A stretch of 64,000 nt of DNA from a bacterium HR29 (GCA_002898215.1 BEIF01000002.1:248001-312000), one strand, 5' to 3'. Counted from the stretch's first letter, positions 1-9,588 are shown. Notes: generated by a model from the sequence alone, not told the origin. Made by a program: numbers and translations.

Positions 1-653
1 TCTGCCGGGTCGAAGCCGTCCGCGAGAAGGTGCTCGAGGACGGTGCTCGTGCGCCGTTTCGAGCCGATCATGCCCACGTAGCGTGCCCCGCGGCCGACAC
101 AGTGGCGGAGCGCCTCTTCGTCGTGCTTGTGTCCCCGTGTCACCAGCACGATGTGCGTCGACGGGCCGATGGGGTACTCGTCGAGCGCGGGGCCGTACTC
201 GCGGCAGATAACCTCGTCGGCCTCGGGCAGGAGTGCGGGGTCGGCGAACTCCTCCCGGTCGTCGATGATGGCGACGTGGAAGCCGAGGAAGTTCCCCAGC
301 TTCGTCAGTGCCCGGCCGATGTGGCCCGCGCCGACGACGAGCAGCACCGGCTTCGGCTCTACTACCTCCACGTAGAGGCTCGTTGCCCCGGGAAGCGTCC
401 GCCACGAGAGCCCCGAAGGGGCCACGTACACGGTGCCGACGGCGTGGTCAGCGAAGAGGGTGGGCGCGGTCGAGGCAACCAGCTCGTCGAGTTCCGAATC
501 ACCGAGGGTGCCGATCCGGTCACCGTTCGGCGTCACGGCGATGCGGTCTCCCGGGCGCAGGTGCGCGCGGGGCCCCGGCTCGAGCACCATCGCCACGAGA
601 ACGGGCTCGCCACCCTCGGCCGCTTCGGCGATGCGGCGTGTCAGCTCCAGCAT
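1..653 (-). CDS. xdhC: XdhC/CoxI family molybdenum hydroxylase maturation protein (C-terminus cut by window edge)
   Basis: The reverse-strand frame opens with [17 protein letters not shown] and runs off the left edge after about 217 residues. Residues 1-85 form the XdhC/CoxI N-terminal domain. A Rossmann segment with the dinucleotide motif [11 protein letters not shown] follows near residue 100, and the family signature [11 protein letters not shown] then GMIGSKRR lies near the cut. XdhC proteins bind molybdenum cofactor and deliver its sulfurated form to xanthine dehydrogenase or CO dehydrogenase-type enzymes. It diverges from glyA. The only visible client candidates are the cox-type genes at 57.7-62.0 kb, far away, so a direct partnership is inference. 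Confidence 0.88.
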   Translation of the reverse strand, partial: MLELTRRIAEAAEGGEPVLVAMVLEPGPRAHLRPGDRIAVTPNGDRIGTLGDSELDELVASTAPTLFADHAVGTVYVAPSGLSWRTLPGATSLYVEVVEPKPVLLVVGAGHIGRALTKLGNFLGFHVAIIDDREEFADPALLPEADEVICREYGPALDEYPIGPSTHIVLVTRGHKHDEEALRHCVGRGARYVGMIGSKRRTSTVLEHLLADGFDPA

Positions 654-746
654 ATCGCCCCCAGTCTATCGCACCGTGCGGGGCGTGGCCGGTGCGCTTC
701 GGAGGGGTACCATGTCCCTGCAGAGCCCGCACGGAGGTGCCGCCCC

Positions 747-2018
747 ATGGGTATCCTGGCCGAACGCGACCCCGAAGTCGCCCAGATCATCGCCGACGAG
801 GAGCGCCGTCAGGTCGAAACGCTGGAGATGATCGCCAGCGAGAACTACGCCTCGGCCGCCGTCCTCGAGGCGACCGGCTCCGTCTTCACCAACAAGTACG
901 CGGAGGGATACCCGGGGAAGCGGTACTACGCGGGCAACGTCCATGCCGACCGGCTCGAGACGCTCGCCATCGAACGGGCGAAGCAGCTCTTCGGCGCTGA
1001 CCACGCCAACGTCCAGCCGACCAGCGGTGCCGAGGCGAACATGGCCGCCTACCTCGCGTTCGCCGAGCCGGGAGACGTCATCATGGGCCTCGAGCTCTCG
1101 CAGGGTGGCCACCTCACCCACGGTTCACCGGTGAACTTCTCCGGCAAGCTGTACCGCTTCGTCCCCTACGCCGTGGACCGCGAAACCGAGGTGATCGACC
1201 TCGCCCAGGTCGCGCGCCTTGCCCGGGAGCATCGGCCGAAGATCATCGTGGCCGGTTACACCGCCTACCCGCGCCTGATCGATTTCGCCGGCTTCGCTGA
1301 AATCGCCCGCGAAGTCGGGGCCATCCTCATGGTCGACATGTCCCACATCGCCGGTCTGGTGGCCGGCGGCGTGCACCCCTCGCCGGTCCCCTACGCCGAC
1401 GTCATCACCTCGACCACGCACAAGACGCTCCGGGGTCCGCGCGGCGCGATGGCCTTGTGCAAGGCCGAGCACGCGGAGCGGCTCGACAAGGCGGTCTTCC
1501 CCGGCACCCAGGGCGGCCCGCATCTCCACAGCATCGCTGCCAAGGCCGTGGCCTTCGGGGAAGCGCTCAAGCCCGAGTTCAAGGAGTACGCTCGCCGGGT
1601 GGTGGAGAACGCGAAGGTGCTGGCCGAGGAGCTCCAGCGGGGTGGGTTGCGTCTCGTCTCCGGCGGCACGGACAACCACCTCATCCTCGCCGACTGCACC
1701 TCGAAGGGTATCAGCGGCCTCAAGGCCCAGAACGCCCTCCAGGGGGCCGGCATCATCACCAATCGGAACACCATCCCGTACGACACGCGGCCCCCATACG
1801 TGGGAAGCGGCCTCCGCCTCGGCACCCCGGCCCTCACCTCCCGGGGCATGGGCCCCGACGAAATGCGGCAAATCGCCCGCTGGATCCTCCAGGTGCTCGA
1901 CGACCCCGACGGCGACGGCGTCCGCGAGCGGGTCCGCGGGGAGGTGGCCGAATTCGCCCGTGCCTACCCCGTGCCCGGGATCACGGACCGGCAGCCTGCG
2001 GCGACCCTGCGGGCCTGA
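747..2018 (+). CDS. glyA: Serine hydroxymethyltransferase
   Basis: A 423-residue PLP enzyme that interconverts serine and glycine with transfer of a one-carbon unit to tetrahydrofolate in the cytoplasm. It starts [15 protein letters not shown] and shows the family blocks [26 protein letters not shown] and the PLP-lysine segment [13 protein letters not shown], with full family length. An open frame continues 239 codons upstream, but that part is antisense to xdhC. The ATG at 747 follows GGAGGT at 734-739 and sits exactly where the conserved protein begins. A 131-base gap separates it from rpsF. Confidence 0.97.
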   Translation: MGILAERDPEVAQIIADEERRQVETLEMIASENYASAAVLEATGSVFTNKYAEGYPGKRYYAGNVHADRLETLAIERAKQLFGADHANVQPTSGAEANMAAYLAFAEPGDVIMGLELSQGGHLTHGSPVNFSGKLYRFVPYAVDRETEVIDLAQVARLAREHRPKIIVAGYTAYPRLIDFAGFAEIAREVGAILMVDMSHIAGLVAGGVHPSPVPYADVITSTTHKTLRGPRGAMALCKAEHAERLDKAVFPGTQGGPHLHSIAAKAVAFGEALKPEFKEYARRVVENAKVLAEELQRGGLRLVSGGTDNHLILADCTSKGISGLKAQNALQGAGIITNRNTIPYDTRPPYVGSGLRLGTPALTSRGMGPDEMRQIARWILQVLDDPDGDGVRERVRGEVAEFARAYPVPGITDRQPAATLRA

Positions 2019-2047
2019 GCGGCAATGGCGCTTATCGGCCCTGCGGA

Positions 2048-2076
2048 TTGAGTCGAGCCGCCGGCGGTGTTAGGCT
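2048..2076 (+). promoter_or_regulatory. Probable sigma-70-type promoter of the rpsF operon
   Basis: TTGAGT at 2048-2053 and TAGGCT at 2071-2076 are separated by exactly 17 bases, just after the glyA stop and about 75 bases before rpsF. This is the best promoter-like pair in the gap. It would place the start of transcription a few bases before the structured leader at 2090. Confidence 0.5.
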
Positions 2077-2089
2077 GACCGCTTAGACC

Positions 2090-2138
2090 GGGGTTCCGGC
2101 CCGCCCAGAGCGGGCAATCCCAGCGGCCCGGTATCCCC
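2090..2138 (+). promoter_or_regulatory. Structured rpsF mRNA leader, candidate S6:S18 autoregulatory element
   Basis: GGGG (2090-2093) can pair with CCCC (2135-2138), and CCG (2096-2098) with CGG (2129-2131). GCCCGC (2099-2104) can pair with GCGGGC (2110-2115) around the loop CCAGA. Together they form a branched hairpin with unpaired segments that ends four bases before the ribosome binding site GGAGAGG of rpsF. In many bacteria the S6:S18 complex binds a hairpin with an exposed CCG in this leader and represses the operon. Position and operon content (rpsF with rpsR) fit; agreement with the known motif was not tested. Confidence 0.4.
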
Positions 2139-2149
2139 TTCGGAGAGGT

Positions 2150-2650
2150 ATGCGCGACTACGAAGTCACCGTCATCTACGATCTCGCCCTGGCGGAGAGC
2201 GAAGGCCGCGACGCGCCGGTCCAGCGCCTTACCTCGATGGTCCGGAACTACGGCGGGGAGGTGACCGCGGTGGACCACTGGGGACGGCGGCGGCTCGCCT
2301 ACCCCATCCGTCACAAAATCGACGGCGATTACGTGGTGGCCCGCGTCCGCCTCGACCCCGCGAACGTCCGCCCACTGGAGCACGCCCTCCGCATCGACGA
2401 GCAGGTGTACCGCTTCCTCGTTGTCCGCGCTGAGGAGCTTCCGCCCCTCACCGTGAAGAGCGCCGCGCCGGCCGCACAGGCCGATGCCCCCGCGGCCACA
2501 AGGGAAGCGCCCGCCGAACCGGGTGCGGAGCTTGCTGCGGAAGCGCCCGACTCGGCCGAGCCTCCGGCGAGCATCGAAGGTGACGACGCCGGCGAATCCT
2601 CCGAGGAGAGCGGCGAGAGCGGCCCCGAAGGGGAGGAACCCAACCCCTGA
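2150..2650 (+). CDS. rpsF: 30S ribosomal protein S6
   Basis: The first ~100 residues (MRDYEVTVIYDLALAESEG, WGRRRLAYPIRHKIDGDYVV, EQVYRFLVVR) are the S6 ferredoxin-like fold that binds the central domain of 16S rRNA together with S18. Residues ~105-166 are a low-complexity Ala/Glu/Pro-rich acidic tail, making the protein (166 aa) longer than the usual ~95-135 aa. A strong ribosome binding site GGAGAGG at 2142-2148 fixes the start. First gene of the rpsF-ssb-rpsR operon. Confidence 0.96.
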   Translation: MRDYEVTVIYDLALAESEGRDAPVQRLTSMVRNYGGEVTAVDHWGRRRLAYPIRHKIDGDYVVARVRLDPANVRPLEHALRIDEQVYRFLVVRAEELPPLTVKSAAPAAQADAPAATREAPAEPGAELAAEAPDSAEPPASIEGDDAGESSEESGESGPEGEEPNP

Positions 2651-2664
2651 CGGCGAGGTGAGCC

Positions 2665-3129
2665 ATGGCCGGCCTCAACAAAGTCCTCCTCATCGGCAAC
2701 ACCGGGCGCGATATGGAGCTGCGCTACACCGCCACGGGCGTGGCTGTCGGGCAGTTCAGCTTGGCCGTCAACAGCCGCCGCCGTTCGGCCGCTGGCGACT
2801 GGGAGGAAGCCACCGAGTGGTTCAACGTCGTCGTGTTCGGCGACCAGGCCGAACGGCTCGCGCAATGGATCACGAAGGGCAGGCAGCTCTTCGTCGAGGG
2901 TCGGCTGCAGACGCGGAGTTGGGACGACCCCGACGGGAACCGCCGAACCCGCGTCGAGGTCGTCGCCCAGAACGTCCAGCTCCTGGGGCGTCCGGGGGAT
3001 GGGGACGCCGGCGGGCGGGGTGCCGAAGAGGAGCCGTTCGAGGCGGCTTCGCGGAACCGCCGGGGCGGCAGCCCTGCCCTCGCCGACGACTTCGAGGCGA
3101 CCGACCTCGACGACCTACCGTTCGAATAG
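2665..3129 (+). CDS. ssb: Single-stranded DNA-binding protein
   Basis: A 154-residue SSB with an N-terminal OB fold (MAGLNKVLLIGNTGRDMELR, TEWFNVVVFGDQAERLAQW, KGRQLFVEGRLQTRSWDD), a Gly/Arg-rich linker from ~110, and the acidic C-terminal tip DLDDLPFE used to recruit replication and repair partners. It coats ssDNA during replication. It sits between rpsF and rpsR, the common bacterial arrangement, 14 bases after the rpsF stop. Confidence 0.97.
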   Translation: MAGLNKVLLIGNTGRDMELRYTATGVAVGQFSLAVNSRRRSAAGDWEEATEWFNVVVFGDQAERLAQWITKGRQLFVEGRLQTRSWDDPDGNRRTRVEVVAQNVQLLGRPGDGDAGGRGAEEEPFEAASRNRRGGSPALADDFEATDLDDLPFE

Positions 3130-3186
3130 CGCACCGAATCCCAACCGCGGGCGACAAGGCCGCGCCCGCTCGCAAGGAGTGAACCG

Positions 3187-3498
3187 ATGACCGCGCAAGA
3201 ACGAGCAACGCCTGAGGTCCAGGCCCGTGTGGAGAAGGCGCAACGGCGCTTCGGCCCGCGCCGGCGCGTGTGCCGCTTCTGCGCCGACCGAATGGACGTC
3301 ATCGATTACAAGGACGTCCAGCGGCTTCGCCTCTACATCTCCGAACGTGGGAAGATCGAGCCGCGTCGGAAGACGGGCACCTGTGCCAAACACCAGCGCC
3401 TGCTCGCGAAGGCCATCAAGCGGGCCAGGCATGTGGCGCTCCTGCCGTACGTGATCCAGCACGTCTGGAAGACGGGCATCTACCCGCTCCGCGGCTGA
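3187..3498 (+). CDS. rpsR: 30S ribosomal protein S18 (cysteine-containing form)
   Basis: The S18 core covers residues ~20-95 ([40 protein letters not shown]). CRFCAD and GTCAKHQ supply cysteines typical of the zinc-type S18. An N-terminal extension of ~20 residues and a C-terminal tail ending YPLRG make it 103 aa rather than ~75-80. It pairs with S6 on the 30S platform. AAGGAG at 3174-3179 supports the ATG at 3187. Confidence 0.95.
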   Translation: MTAQERATPEVQARVEKAQRRFGPRRRVCRFCADRMDVIDYKDVQRLRLYISERGKIEPRRKTGTCAKHQRLLAKAIKRARHVALLPYVIQHVWKTGIYPLRG

Positions 3499-3513
3499 AC
3501 GACCGAGGCTCTC

Positions 3514-4524
3514 ATGGCACGCCGTGACCGCACCACCGGACTTCCGCGTCGCCAACACGCCGAGCGGCCCCTCCAGGCCGGCCCGCGCGTGCGTCTCAGC
3601 GAGGGCGTGGTGCGGCTCGGCATCATCGGCACGGCCGCTTCCCTCCTCCTGCTCGTCATCGCGATCTTCGCCTGGCAGTGGTACCGCGAGAACGTAGCCA
3701 TGCCCCGGGCGACGGTCCTCACCGTGGGCGACCGGAAGGTCAGCCTCGCCTACTTCGCCGACCGCCTCCCGCAGTTCATGGTCGCCAACGGCAACAGGGA
3801 CACCGGCATCGCCGTCCAGGGCCTCCTCGGGAAGCTCGAGGAGGAGGAGTTGACGATCCTCCTTGCTCGCGAGCTCGGGCTCGAGCCCACGGACGAAGAG
3901 GTCACGCAGTCGATCGCGGAATCGCTCGGTGTCCCCGTAGGCGGGAGGGGTAGCTCCTTCGACCGGCTCTACCGCCAGGACCTCCGAATCACGGGGTTCA
4001 GCGACGCGACCTATCGACGCGTGGCGGCGGCGCGTCTCGCCAACCAGAGGCTCCTCGAACGCTATCAAGAGGAGGTCGGCACCGAAGGCGAACTGCTCAC
4101 GCTCCGCGTCATCGCCGTCGACGATGAGGCGAAGGCGAACGAGCTGAAGGTCCGCATCGAGGCTGGCGAGGACATGGGTTCGCTGGCGCAGCGCGAATCG
4201 ACCGACCAGGCGAGTCGCCAGCAGGACGGCCTCCTCGACCCGCAGCCCCTCGCCTTGCTGCCCGAGGCCGTTCGCCAGGCGGTGGGCGAGGCCGCCCCTG
4301 GTACGCTGGTCGGACCGCTCGCGGTGAACGATTCCTACTGGCTCGTCCGTCTCGAGCGCCGCGAGCGGGGCACCTACACCGATGTACAGCGCCGCGACCT
4401 CGCCCAGCAGCGGCTCGACGAGGCCCTGGCCGAACTGCGGAGCCGGACCGTGGTCCGCCGCGAGCTCTCCTCCGAAGAGACGGACTGGGCGCTGCGCCAC
4501 CTCGAATTCCCGTCCGGGAGCTGA
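3514..4524 (+). CDS. Membrane-anchored SurA/PrsA-like peptidyl-prolyl isomerase
   Basis: The 336-residue protein has a basic N-terminus and one membrane segment at ~34-54 (GTAASLLLLVIAIFAW). A SurA-like helical chaperone region follows (LARELGLEPTDEEVTQSI), then a parvulin-type rotamase domain at ~190-290 (LRVIAVDDEAKANELKVRIE, QDGLLDPQPLALLPEAV, GPLAVNDSYWLVRLERR). It probably helps fold exported proteins outside the membrane. It is 15 bases after rpsR and 4 bases before hom, so it is likely co-transcribed with both. Isomerase activity is inferred; it may act mainly as a chaperone. Confidence 0.8.
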   Translation: MARRDRTTGLPRRQHAERPLQAGPRVRLSEGVVRLGIIGTAASLLLLVIAIFAWQWYRENVAMPRATVLTVGDRKVSLAYFADRLPQFMVANGNRDTGIAVQGLLGKLEEEELTILLARELGLEPTDEEVTQSIAESLGVPVGGRGSSFDRLYRQDLRITGFSDATYRRVAAARLANQRLLERYQEEVGTEGELLTLRVIAVDDEAKANELKVRIEAGEDMGSLAQRESTDQASRQQDGLLDPQPLALLPEAVRQAVGEAAPGTLVGPLAVNDSYWLVRLERRERGTYTDVQRRDLAQQRLDEALAELRSRTVVRRELSSEETDWALRHLEFPSGS

Positions 4525-4528
4525 GGCG

Positions 4529-5821
4529 ATGGGGGAGGCTGTCGGCGTCGGCCTGATCGGACTCGGCGTCGTCGGCTCCGGCGTCGTGCGCGCCCTCGCC
4601 GAGCGGGGGGAGTACTTCGCCCGGCAGGTGGGCGCCCCGATAGTCGTCCGCCGGGCCGCTGTCCGGGACCCCGCGAAGCCCCGAAACGCGCCCATCGACC
4701 CGGCCCTCATCACCGCCGACGTCGACTCGCTCCTCGCCGATCCCGCGATCCAGGTCGTCATCGAAGTCATGGGCGGTGAGGAGCCGGCGCACCGTTACGT
4801 GCGCCAGGCCCTCGAGGCTGGCAAACACGTCGTCACGGCCAACAAGGAGCTCATGGCGAAGCGCGGCCCCGAACTCCTCGCCCTGGCTCGGGAACGAGGG
4901 TGCTACCTCCTCTTCGAGGCGAGCGTCGGCGGTGGCATCCCCCTCATCGCGCCGCTCCGGCGTGATTTGTTGGCGAACCGGATCGCCTCGGTGCGGGCGA
5001 TCATCAACGGCACCACCAACTACATCCTCACTCGCATGGCTCAGGAAGGCGCCGATTACGCCGAGGCGCTCGCCGAAGCCCAGCGGCTCGGCTACGCCGA
5101 ACCCGACCCCACCAACGACGTCGAAGGGTACGACGCCGCCTACAAGCTCGCTGTACTCGCCACCCTCGCCTTCCGTACCCGCGTCGCCCCCGAACAGATT
5201 CGGACGGAAGGCATCACCCGCCTCTCCGCCCGAGACTTCCTGTACGCCGCCGAACTCGGGTACGTCATCAAGCTCGTCGCCGTCGCCGAACGGCGGGACC
5301 GCGGCCTCCTCGCCCGCGTCGCCCCCGTGCTTCTGCACCGTGACGAACCGCTGGCGAAGGTCGACGGCGTGTACAACGCGGTCCAGATCGTCGGCGACCT
5401 CACCGGTATGGTCCTCTTCGAAGGCCGCGGTGCCGGCGCCGAGCCGACGGCCAGCGCGGTCATCGCTGACCTCCTCGAGATCGCGGAGGCCGTCGTCCAC
5501 CGCGTTCCCAATCGCGCCGCCTGGTCCCCCGAGGAGGAGCTGCCCATCCTCGGGCCCGAGGAGATCGAAAACCGCTACTACATCCGCGTCACCGTGGCGG
5601 ACCGGCCAGGCGTGCTCGCCCGCCTCGCGAAGTGCCTCGGCGATAACGATGTCAGCATCGCCGCGGTCAACCAGAAGGAGGCGAACGAGGACCAGCAGAC
5701 GGCGGAACTCGTCATCATGACGCACCGCGCCCGGGAGAGCGCGGTGCTCAAGGCTCTGGCGGAGATCGCCGAGCTGCCCGTGGTGTCGGAGGTCAGCACG
5801 TTCCTCCGCGTCGAGGAGTGA
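4529..5821 (+). CDS. hom: Homoserine dehydrogenase
   Basis: A 430-residue enzyme reducing aspartate semialdehyde to homoserine for threonine and methionine synthesis. It contains the NAD(P) motif GLGVVGSGV at the N-terminus, [17 protein letters not shown], the catalytic-domain block INGTTNYIL, the substrate region [19 protein letters not shown], and a C-terminal ACT domain ([20 protein letters not shown]) that usually mediates threonine feedback. The ATG at 4529 is 4 bases after the foldase stop and begins at the conserved N-terminus. It belongs to one pathway with thrC two genes on. Confidence 0.96.
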   Translation: MGEAVGVGLIGLGVVGSGVVRALAERGEYFARQVGAPIVVRRAAVRDPAKPRNAPIDPALITADVDSLLADPAIQVVIEVMGGEEPAHRYVRQALEAGKHVVTANKELMAKRGPELLALARERGCYLLFEASVGGGIPLIAPLRRDLLANRIASVRAIINGTTNYILTRMAQEGADYAEALAEAQRLGYAEPDPTNDVEGYDAAYKLAVLATLAFRTRVAPEQIRTEGITRLSARDFLYAAELGYVIKLVAVAERRDRGLLARVAPVLLHRDEPLAKVDGVYNAVQIVGDLTGMVLFEGRGAGAEPTASAVIADLLEIAEAVVHRVPNRAAWSPEEELPILGPEEIENRYYIRVTVADRPGVLARLAKCLGDNDVSIAAVNQKEANEDQQTAELVIMTHRARESAVLKALAEIAELPVVSEVSTFLRVEE

Positions 5822-5824
5822 GGG

Positions 5825-6832
5825 ATGCCGGGCGAGGGAACGGTCCAGGGCCTGGCCGAGATGCTCTCGTGGCTCGAGGGCCAGGTCCGCGACGCCCGCG
5901 ATGCGCACGAGGCGCTCGCCGTCCAGGTCGAACACCTCCGCCGCCAGCTCGCGAACGCCGACGAGGAGCTCGAGGCGCTCCGGCAAGCGTTCCGCGGGCT
6001 CGAGCCTCGCCTCGCTCCTCTGCGCGGTGTTCCCGAGAAGCTCGAAGAGATGGAGCGGGAGGGGGAGGAGCTGCGTCAAGAGATCGTGGCCGCCCGCCAG
6101 GATTTCGAACACACGGTACGCCTGTTGCGGGCCGAGGCCGAGTACGACCGTCAGGAGCGCGGCGAACTCTTTCGGCGCGTCAACGACGCTCTGGCGCGAC
6201 TCGAACGGTTCGGCGCCGATGTCGCCCAGGCGCAGAACCAGGTGGCTCAGTTCGGCCAGCTCATGCAGACCCTCCTCGAGCGGCAACGGGTGGTCGAGGA
6301 CCGACTCGAGCAGTTCGGCCTGCGCCTGGACCGCGTCATGGAAGTGGCCCGGGACTACGAAACCCGCTTGCGCGACGCCATCCTCGGCGAGGTGGAGGAG
6401 CGCCTGCGGATCGTCTTCGAGCAGCTCCGCATCGTGGGCGAGATGGCGAAGCGCGCCGAAGATGTGGCCTCGGCGCTCCAGGCCCGACCCGAAAGGCAGG
6501 AGGAGATCCTCGACGAGCTCGCCACCTGGCGCGAAGAGCACCGGCGCGTCGAGGCACGCCTCGCCGCGCTGGAGGAGCTCGGCGACCGCGTGCTGGGCGA
6601 CCTCGACAAGCTCCGGGCCGACTTCACGCTGCTCGAAGGGCGCCACCAGGGGCTCGGCGAGCGCGTCGCTGGCATGCGTCGGGACATCGCCGAAATCGTC
6701 GACCACGTCCGCGCCGAATTCCAGAAGTACAACCAGCTCGTGGAGAAGCAGCGCCGCCTCCAGATTTCGATGCTCGAACAGGAGCTGCGGGAGCTGAAGT
6801 TCCACGCGCTGCGTCCGCCGGAGGAACCGTGA
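5825..6832 (+). CDS. Coiled-coil protein of unknown function in the threonine operon
   Basis: A 335-residue, nearly all-helical protein rich in Glu, Arg, Leu and Ala with long heptad runs ([60 protein letters not shown]). There is no signal peptide, membrane segment or enzyme motif. The start is 3 bases after the hom stop and the end overlaps the thrC start by 4 bases (GTGA), so translation is probably coupled to both. I do not recognise the family; a structural or scaffolding role is a guess from composition only. Confidence 0.75.
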   Translation: MPGEGTVQGLAEMLSWLEGQVRDARDAHEALAVQVEHLRRQLANADEELEALRQAFRGLEPRLAPLRGVPEKLEEMEREGEELRQEIVAARQDFEHTVRLLRAEAEYDRQERGELFRRVNDALARLERFGADVAQAQNQVAQFGQLMQTLLERQRVVEDRLEQFGLRLDRVMEVARDYETRLRDAILGEVEERLRIVFEQLRIVGEMAKRAEDVASALQARPERQEEILDELATWREEHRRVEARLAALEELGDRVLGDLDKLRADFTLLEGRHQGLGERVAGMRRDIAEIVDHVRAEFQKYNQLVEKQRRLQISMLEQELRELKFHALRPPEEP

Positions 6833-7902
6833 ACGCTGCTCTCCTTCCCACTCGCGGGGTGCTCTTCCGCTGGGCGCACGTGCTGCCCGTCACCGACGCC
6901 ACACCGCGCGTCACGCTGGGCGAAGGCGACACCCCGCTCGTCCGTGCCGAACGGTTGGCGGCCCGCTGCGGCCTCGACGAGCTCTGGTTCAAACTCGAAA
7001 GCTGCAACCCCACTGGCTCCTTCAAGGATCGGGGGATGGTGGTGGCCGTGGCGAAGGCGCTCGAGGCCGGTGCCCGCGCCGTGCTCTGCGCCAGCACGGG
7101 GAACACCAGCGCCAGCGCCGCCGCGTACGCCGCGCGCTGCGGTCTCGCCTGCTACGTCCTCGTCCCGGAAGGGAAGGTAGCCGCCGGCAAGCTCGCCCAA
7201 GCGGTCGCCTTCGGCGCGCGCATCGTCGAGGTCCGGGGGAACTTCGACGAGGCCCTGGCGGCGGCGCGGGCCGTGACCGAACGGCACGGCATCGCTCTCG
7301 TGAACTCGGTGAACCCCCACCGCATCGAGGGCCAGAAGACCGCCGCCTTCGAAATCTGCGAAACGCTCGGCGACGCCCCCGACATCCTCGCTATCCCGGT
7401 CGGCAACGCGGGAAACATCACCGCCTACTGGCGCGGCTTCGTCGAGTGCCGGGAACGGGGCTACGCCTCCCGCTGTCCGCGGATGTTCGGATTCCAGGCG
7501 GCGGGCGCAGCGCCCATCGTCCTCGGCCGCCCGGTCGAGAACCCGACGACCATCGCCACCGCGATCCGCATCGGCAACCCGGCAAGCTGGCAGGGGGCGA
7601 TTCGCGCCCGGGACGAGAGCGGCGGGCTCATCGAAGCCGTGACCGACGACCAGATCCTCGCGGCCTATCGCCTCCTGGCCCGCGAGGAAGGGATCTTCGT
7701 CGAACCCGCCAGCGCCGCCTGCGTCGCCGGACTGCTCGCCCTCGGCGAGGCCGGACGCCTCCGCGGCGGCCGCGCAGTCGCGGTCCTGACCGGCAACGGT
7801 TTGAAGGACCCCGATACTCCCCGGGCCGTCTACCAAGCCGACGTCGTCCGTGCCCCTGCCACCCTCGAGGGGGTGGAGCGGGCCCTTGGCCTCCGCGGCT
7901 AG
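6829..7902 (+). CDS. thrC: Threonine synthase
   Basis: A 357-residue PLP enzyme converting O-phosphohomoserine to threonine. Visible features are [14 protein letters not shown], the PLP-lysine motif [29 protein letters not shown], the glycine-rich phosphate loop [15 protein letters not shown] and [18 protein letters not shown]. It uses the GTG at 6829, which overlaps the preceding TGA; the frame is open much further upstream but lies across the coiled-coil gene. It completes hom-thrC and ends just before a strong hairpin terminator. Confidence 0.95.
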   Translation: MNAALLPTRGVLFRWAHVLPVTDATPRVTLGEGDTPLVRAERLAARCGLDELWFKLESCNPTGSFKDRGMVVAVAKALEAGARAVLCASTGNTSASAAAYAARCGLACYVLVPEGKVAAGKLAQAVAFGARIVEVRGNFDEALAAARAVTERHGIALVNSVNPHRIEGQKTAAFEICETLGDAPDILAIPVGNAGNITAYWRGFVECRERGYASRCPRMFGFQAAGAAPIVLGRPVENPTTIATAIRIGNPASWQGAIRARDESGGLIEAVTDDQILAAYRLLAREEGIFVEPASAACVAGLLALGEAGRLRGGRAVAVLTGNGLKDPDTPRAVYQADVVRAPATLEGVERALGLRG

Positions 7903-7909
7903 CCCCGAA

Positions 7910-7952
7910 GGGGCCGCCGGGCGTGCGGAGCGGAGACACGCCGAGCGGCCCC
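7910..7952 (+). terminator. Rho-independent-type terminator after thrC
   Basis: GGGGCCGC (7910-7917) pairs with GCGGCCCC (7945-7952), and GGCGTG (7920-7925) continues the stem with CACGCC (7937-7942), leaving a short purine loop. The pyrimidine-rich tract GCTCTCTTCT follows. It starts 8 bases after the thrC stop and closes the rightward operon. Confidence 0.75.
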
Positions 7953-8046
7953 GCTCTCTTCTAGCACTTGCTCAGTCTCCTGCCAAGGGGCGGGGGACCT
8001 CCGGCGCTTGACCGCACCCCGGCCCGCCCTAGACTGGCCCTCGGAC

Positions 8047-8427
8047 ATGCGCCTTCGCCTCGTCGCCCTTTTCGCTGCCCTCGCCCTGGCGGTGGTCGTT
8101 TCGGCTCCGGTCGCCGCGGCGTCGGTCGACATGGCTCACTCCGCCCCGTCCGCACCGGCACAGGAGACAGGGGGCCACGGCGAGGCCCGCGGAGGTGACG
8201 CTTCGGGCGTCAGCGCCAACACCGAGCGCATCCTTTGGAGCGTGCTGGCGATTGCCCTCGCCGTTCCCATCGCCGGGGTGTTCTACCTGCTCAAGAAGCG
8301 GCTCCGCGCCTTCCCGGAGAATCCCGAATGGGTCGCGCCCATCTCGGTGATGCGCAGCCGCGACCTCCCCGATGAGCACACCTACGAAGGCGGGGAGGCG
8401 GCCGGCACGGGCCACGGCCACCACTGA
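8047..8427 (+). CDS. Small secreted or membrane-anchored His-rich protein of unknown function
   Basis: A 126-residue protein from the ATG at 8047 (MRLRLVALFAALALAVVVS), an N-terminal signal sequence with likely cleavage after VAAAS. A Gly/His/Ala-rich spacer follows, then one membrane segment at ~75-97 (ILWSVLAIALAVPIAGVFYLL), a short basic patch and a C-terminus ending GTGHGHH. The frame is open 13 codons upstream, but only this ATG gives a signal peptide. The histidines could bind metal; the function is unknown. It is preceded by the thrC terminator and faces the dehydrogenase gene. Confidence 0.65.
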   Translation: MRLRLVALFAALALAVVVSAPVAAASVDMAHSAPSAPAQETGGHGEARGGDASGVSANTERILWSVLAIALAVPIAGVFYLLKKRLRAFPENPEWVAPISVMRSRDLPDEHTYEGGEAAGTGHGHH

Positions 8428-8514
8428 GGTCTGCGACTGGCAGCAGGGCAGGCGGACATCCTCACCGAAGCCGTGCTGGCGCGGGCCATGGCCCACCACC
8501 GAGACCTGCGACCC

Positions 8515-9549
8515 TTACCCGTGGGGAACCACGATCACCTTCCCTTCGGCGGGGTCGGCTAGCGCGCGGAACGTCGCCGTCAGCTCGTCGAGTCCAATCC
8601 GGCGCGTGATCATGGGCGTCGGATCGATGACCCCTGCACCGAGCGCCTGAAGCGTTTCGGCGAACTCTTCCGGCGTGTAGCCCAGCACGAAGCGCAGCGT
8701 GAGCTGTTTCGAAATGCCGACCAACGGCCGGATGCGGTCCTCCGTCATGCAGGCCCCCGCCACAACGACCCGCCCCCCGCGAGGTGCCAGGTCCATCGCC
8801 TGCTGCAGCGTCCCCTCGATTCCCACGCACTCGAAGACGAGGGTACACGGTGTTCCCCGCTCCTCATCGACCAACCCCCGCAGCTCCTCGGTCCTCGGGT
8901 CCACGACGATGTCGGCGCCGAGCCTCGACGCCATCTCCCGTCGAGCGGCCGAGGGCTCGCTCACCACGACCGTCCCGGCGCCTTCGTGCTTCGCCCAAAG
9001 GAGCGTCATGAGCCCAATGGGGCCCGCCCCCATGATGAGCACCCGTTCGCCCCGCTGCAGTCCCGACTGGCGCACCGCATGCAGCCCCACGGCGCACGGC
9101 TCGGTCAAGGCCGCCGCTTCGTCCGAGAGGCCCTCCGGCACCGGCAGCAGGAGCGGAGCGCTCAAGAGCACGTACTCGCTGTAGGCGCCGGGGAGCCCGG
9201 CCGTGTAGCCGATGGCGCGCACTCCCCGCGGCGCGGAAGGGTCGATGAGGACCGGCATGCTGGTCACGCGGGTTCCCGGCGCCCACCCCTCGGCACCCGG
9301 CCCCGCCGCCGCGACCTCGGCCACGAACTCGTGCCCCATGACGATCCCCTCGGTGAGGGCGCGTTCATCCCACTCCCCACCGGACTGCCTCGACGCCTCG
9401 ATGAGCTGGGGCAAATAGAGGGCCGCGTGCAGGTCGCTCCCGCAGATCCCACACGCCCGCACCTTCGCTAGGACCTGCCCGGGCCCCGGCTCCGGCCGCG
9501 GAACCTCCTCGACCCTCAGTTCACCATCCCGCAAGACGACGGCTCGCAT
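8515..9549 (-). CDS. Zinc-dependent alcohol dehydrogenase-family oxidoreductase
   Basis: A 344-residue medium-chain dehydrogenase/reductase. The catalytic-zinc region RACGICGSDLH and GHEFVAEV, the invariant Glu region LTEPCAVGLHAV and the NAD(P) Rossmann motif MGAGPIGLMTLLWAKHEGAG are all present. The four-cysteine structural-zinc loop normally found after GHE is missing; the stretch there has no Cys cluster. Substrate is unknown; butanediol, sorbitol or threonine dehydrogenase-like enzymes are closest in general form. The ATG at 9549 starts the conserved MRAVVLRDGELRVEEV. A palindrome lies 20 bases upstream. Confidence 0.88.
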   Translation of the reverse strand: MRAVVLRDGELRVEEVPRPEPGPGQVLAKVRACGICGSDLHAALYLPQLIEASRQSGGEWDERALTEGIVMGHEFVAEVAAAGPGAEGWAPGTRVTSMPVLIDPSAPRGVRAIGYTAGLPGAYSEYVLLSAPLLLPVPEGLSDEAAALTEPCAVGLHAVRQSGLQRGERVLIMGAGPIGLMTLLWAKHEGAGTVVVSEPSAARREMASRLGADIVVDPRTEELRGLVDEERGTPCTLVFECVGIEGTLQQAMDLAPRGGRVVVAGACMTEDRIRPLVGISKQLTLRFVLGYTPEEFAETLQALGAGVIDPTPMITRRIGLDELTATFRALADPAEGKVIVVPHG

Positions 9550-9567
9550 CGCTCCGATCCCCCCAGA

Positions 9568-9588
9568 CGTTTCGTATCCGGCGAAACG
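9568..9588. promoter_or_regulatory. Palindromic operator-like site between the dehydrogenase gene and rdgB
   Basis: CGTTTCG (9568-9574) and CGAAACG (9582-9588) are perfect inverted arms separated by 7 bases. The site lies in the 93-base divergent gap, 19 bases upstream of the leftward dehydrogenase start. Size and symmetry suit a dimeric repressor site, but no regulator gene is adjacent, so the role is inference. Confidence 0.35.

Noticed and set aside
30-746. A 239-codon upward extension of the glyA frame
   Set aside because: It is antisense to xdhC, Arg/Ala/Pro-rich, and the conserved GlyA N-terminus starts at 747 with its own ribosome binding site.
4109-6805. A long reverse-strand open frame (about 898 codons) opposite hom and the coiled-coil gene
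   Set aside because: GC-rich antisense shadow of real genes; translation has no family features and mirrors codon third-position bias.
8426-8512. Short GGTCT/AGACC inverted repeat in the gap between converging genes
   Set aside because: Only about 5 bp with a long loop and no T-run; not convincing as a terminator.
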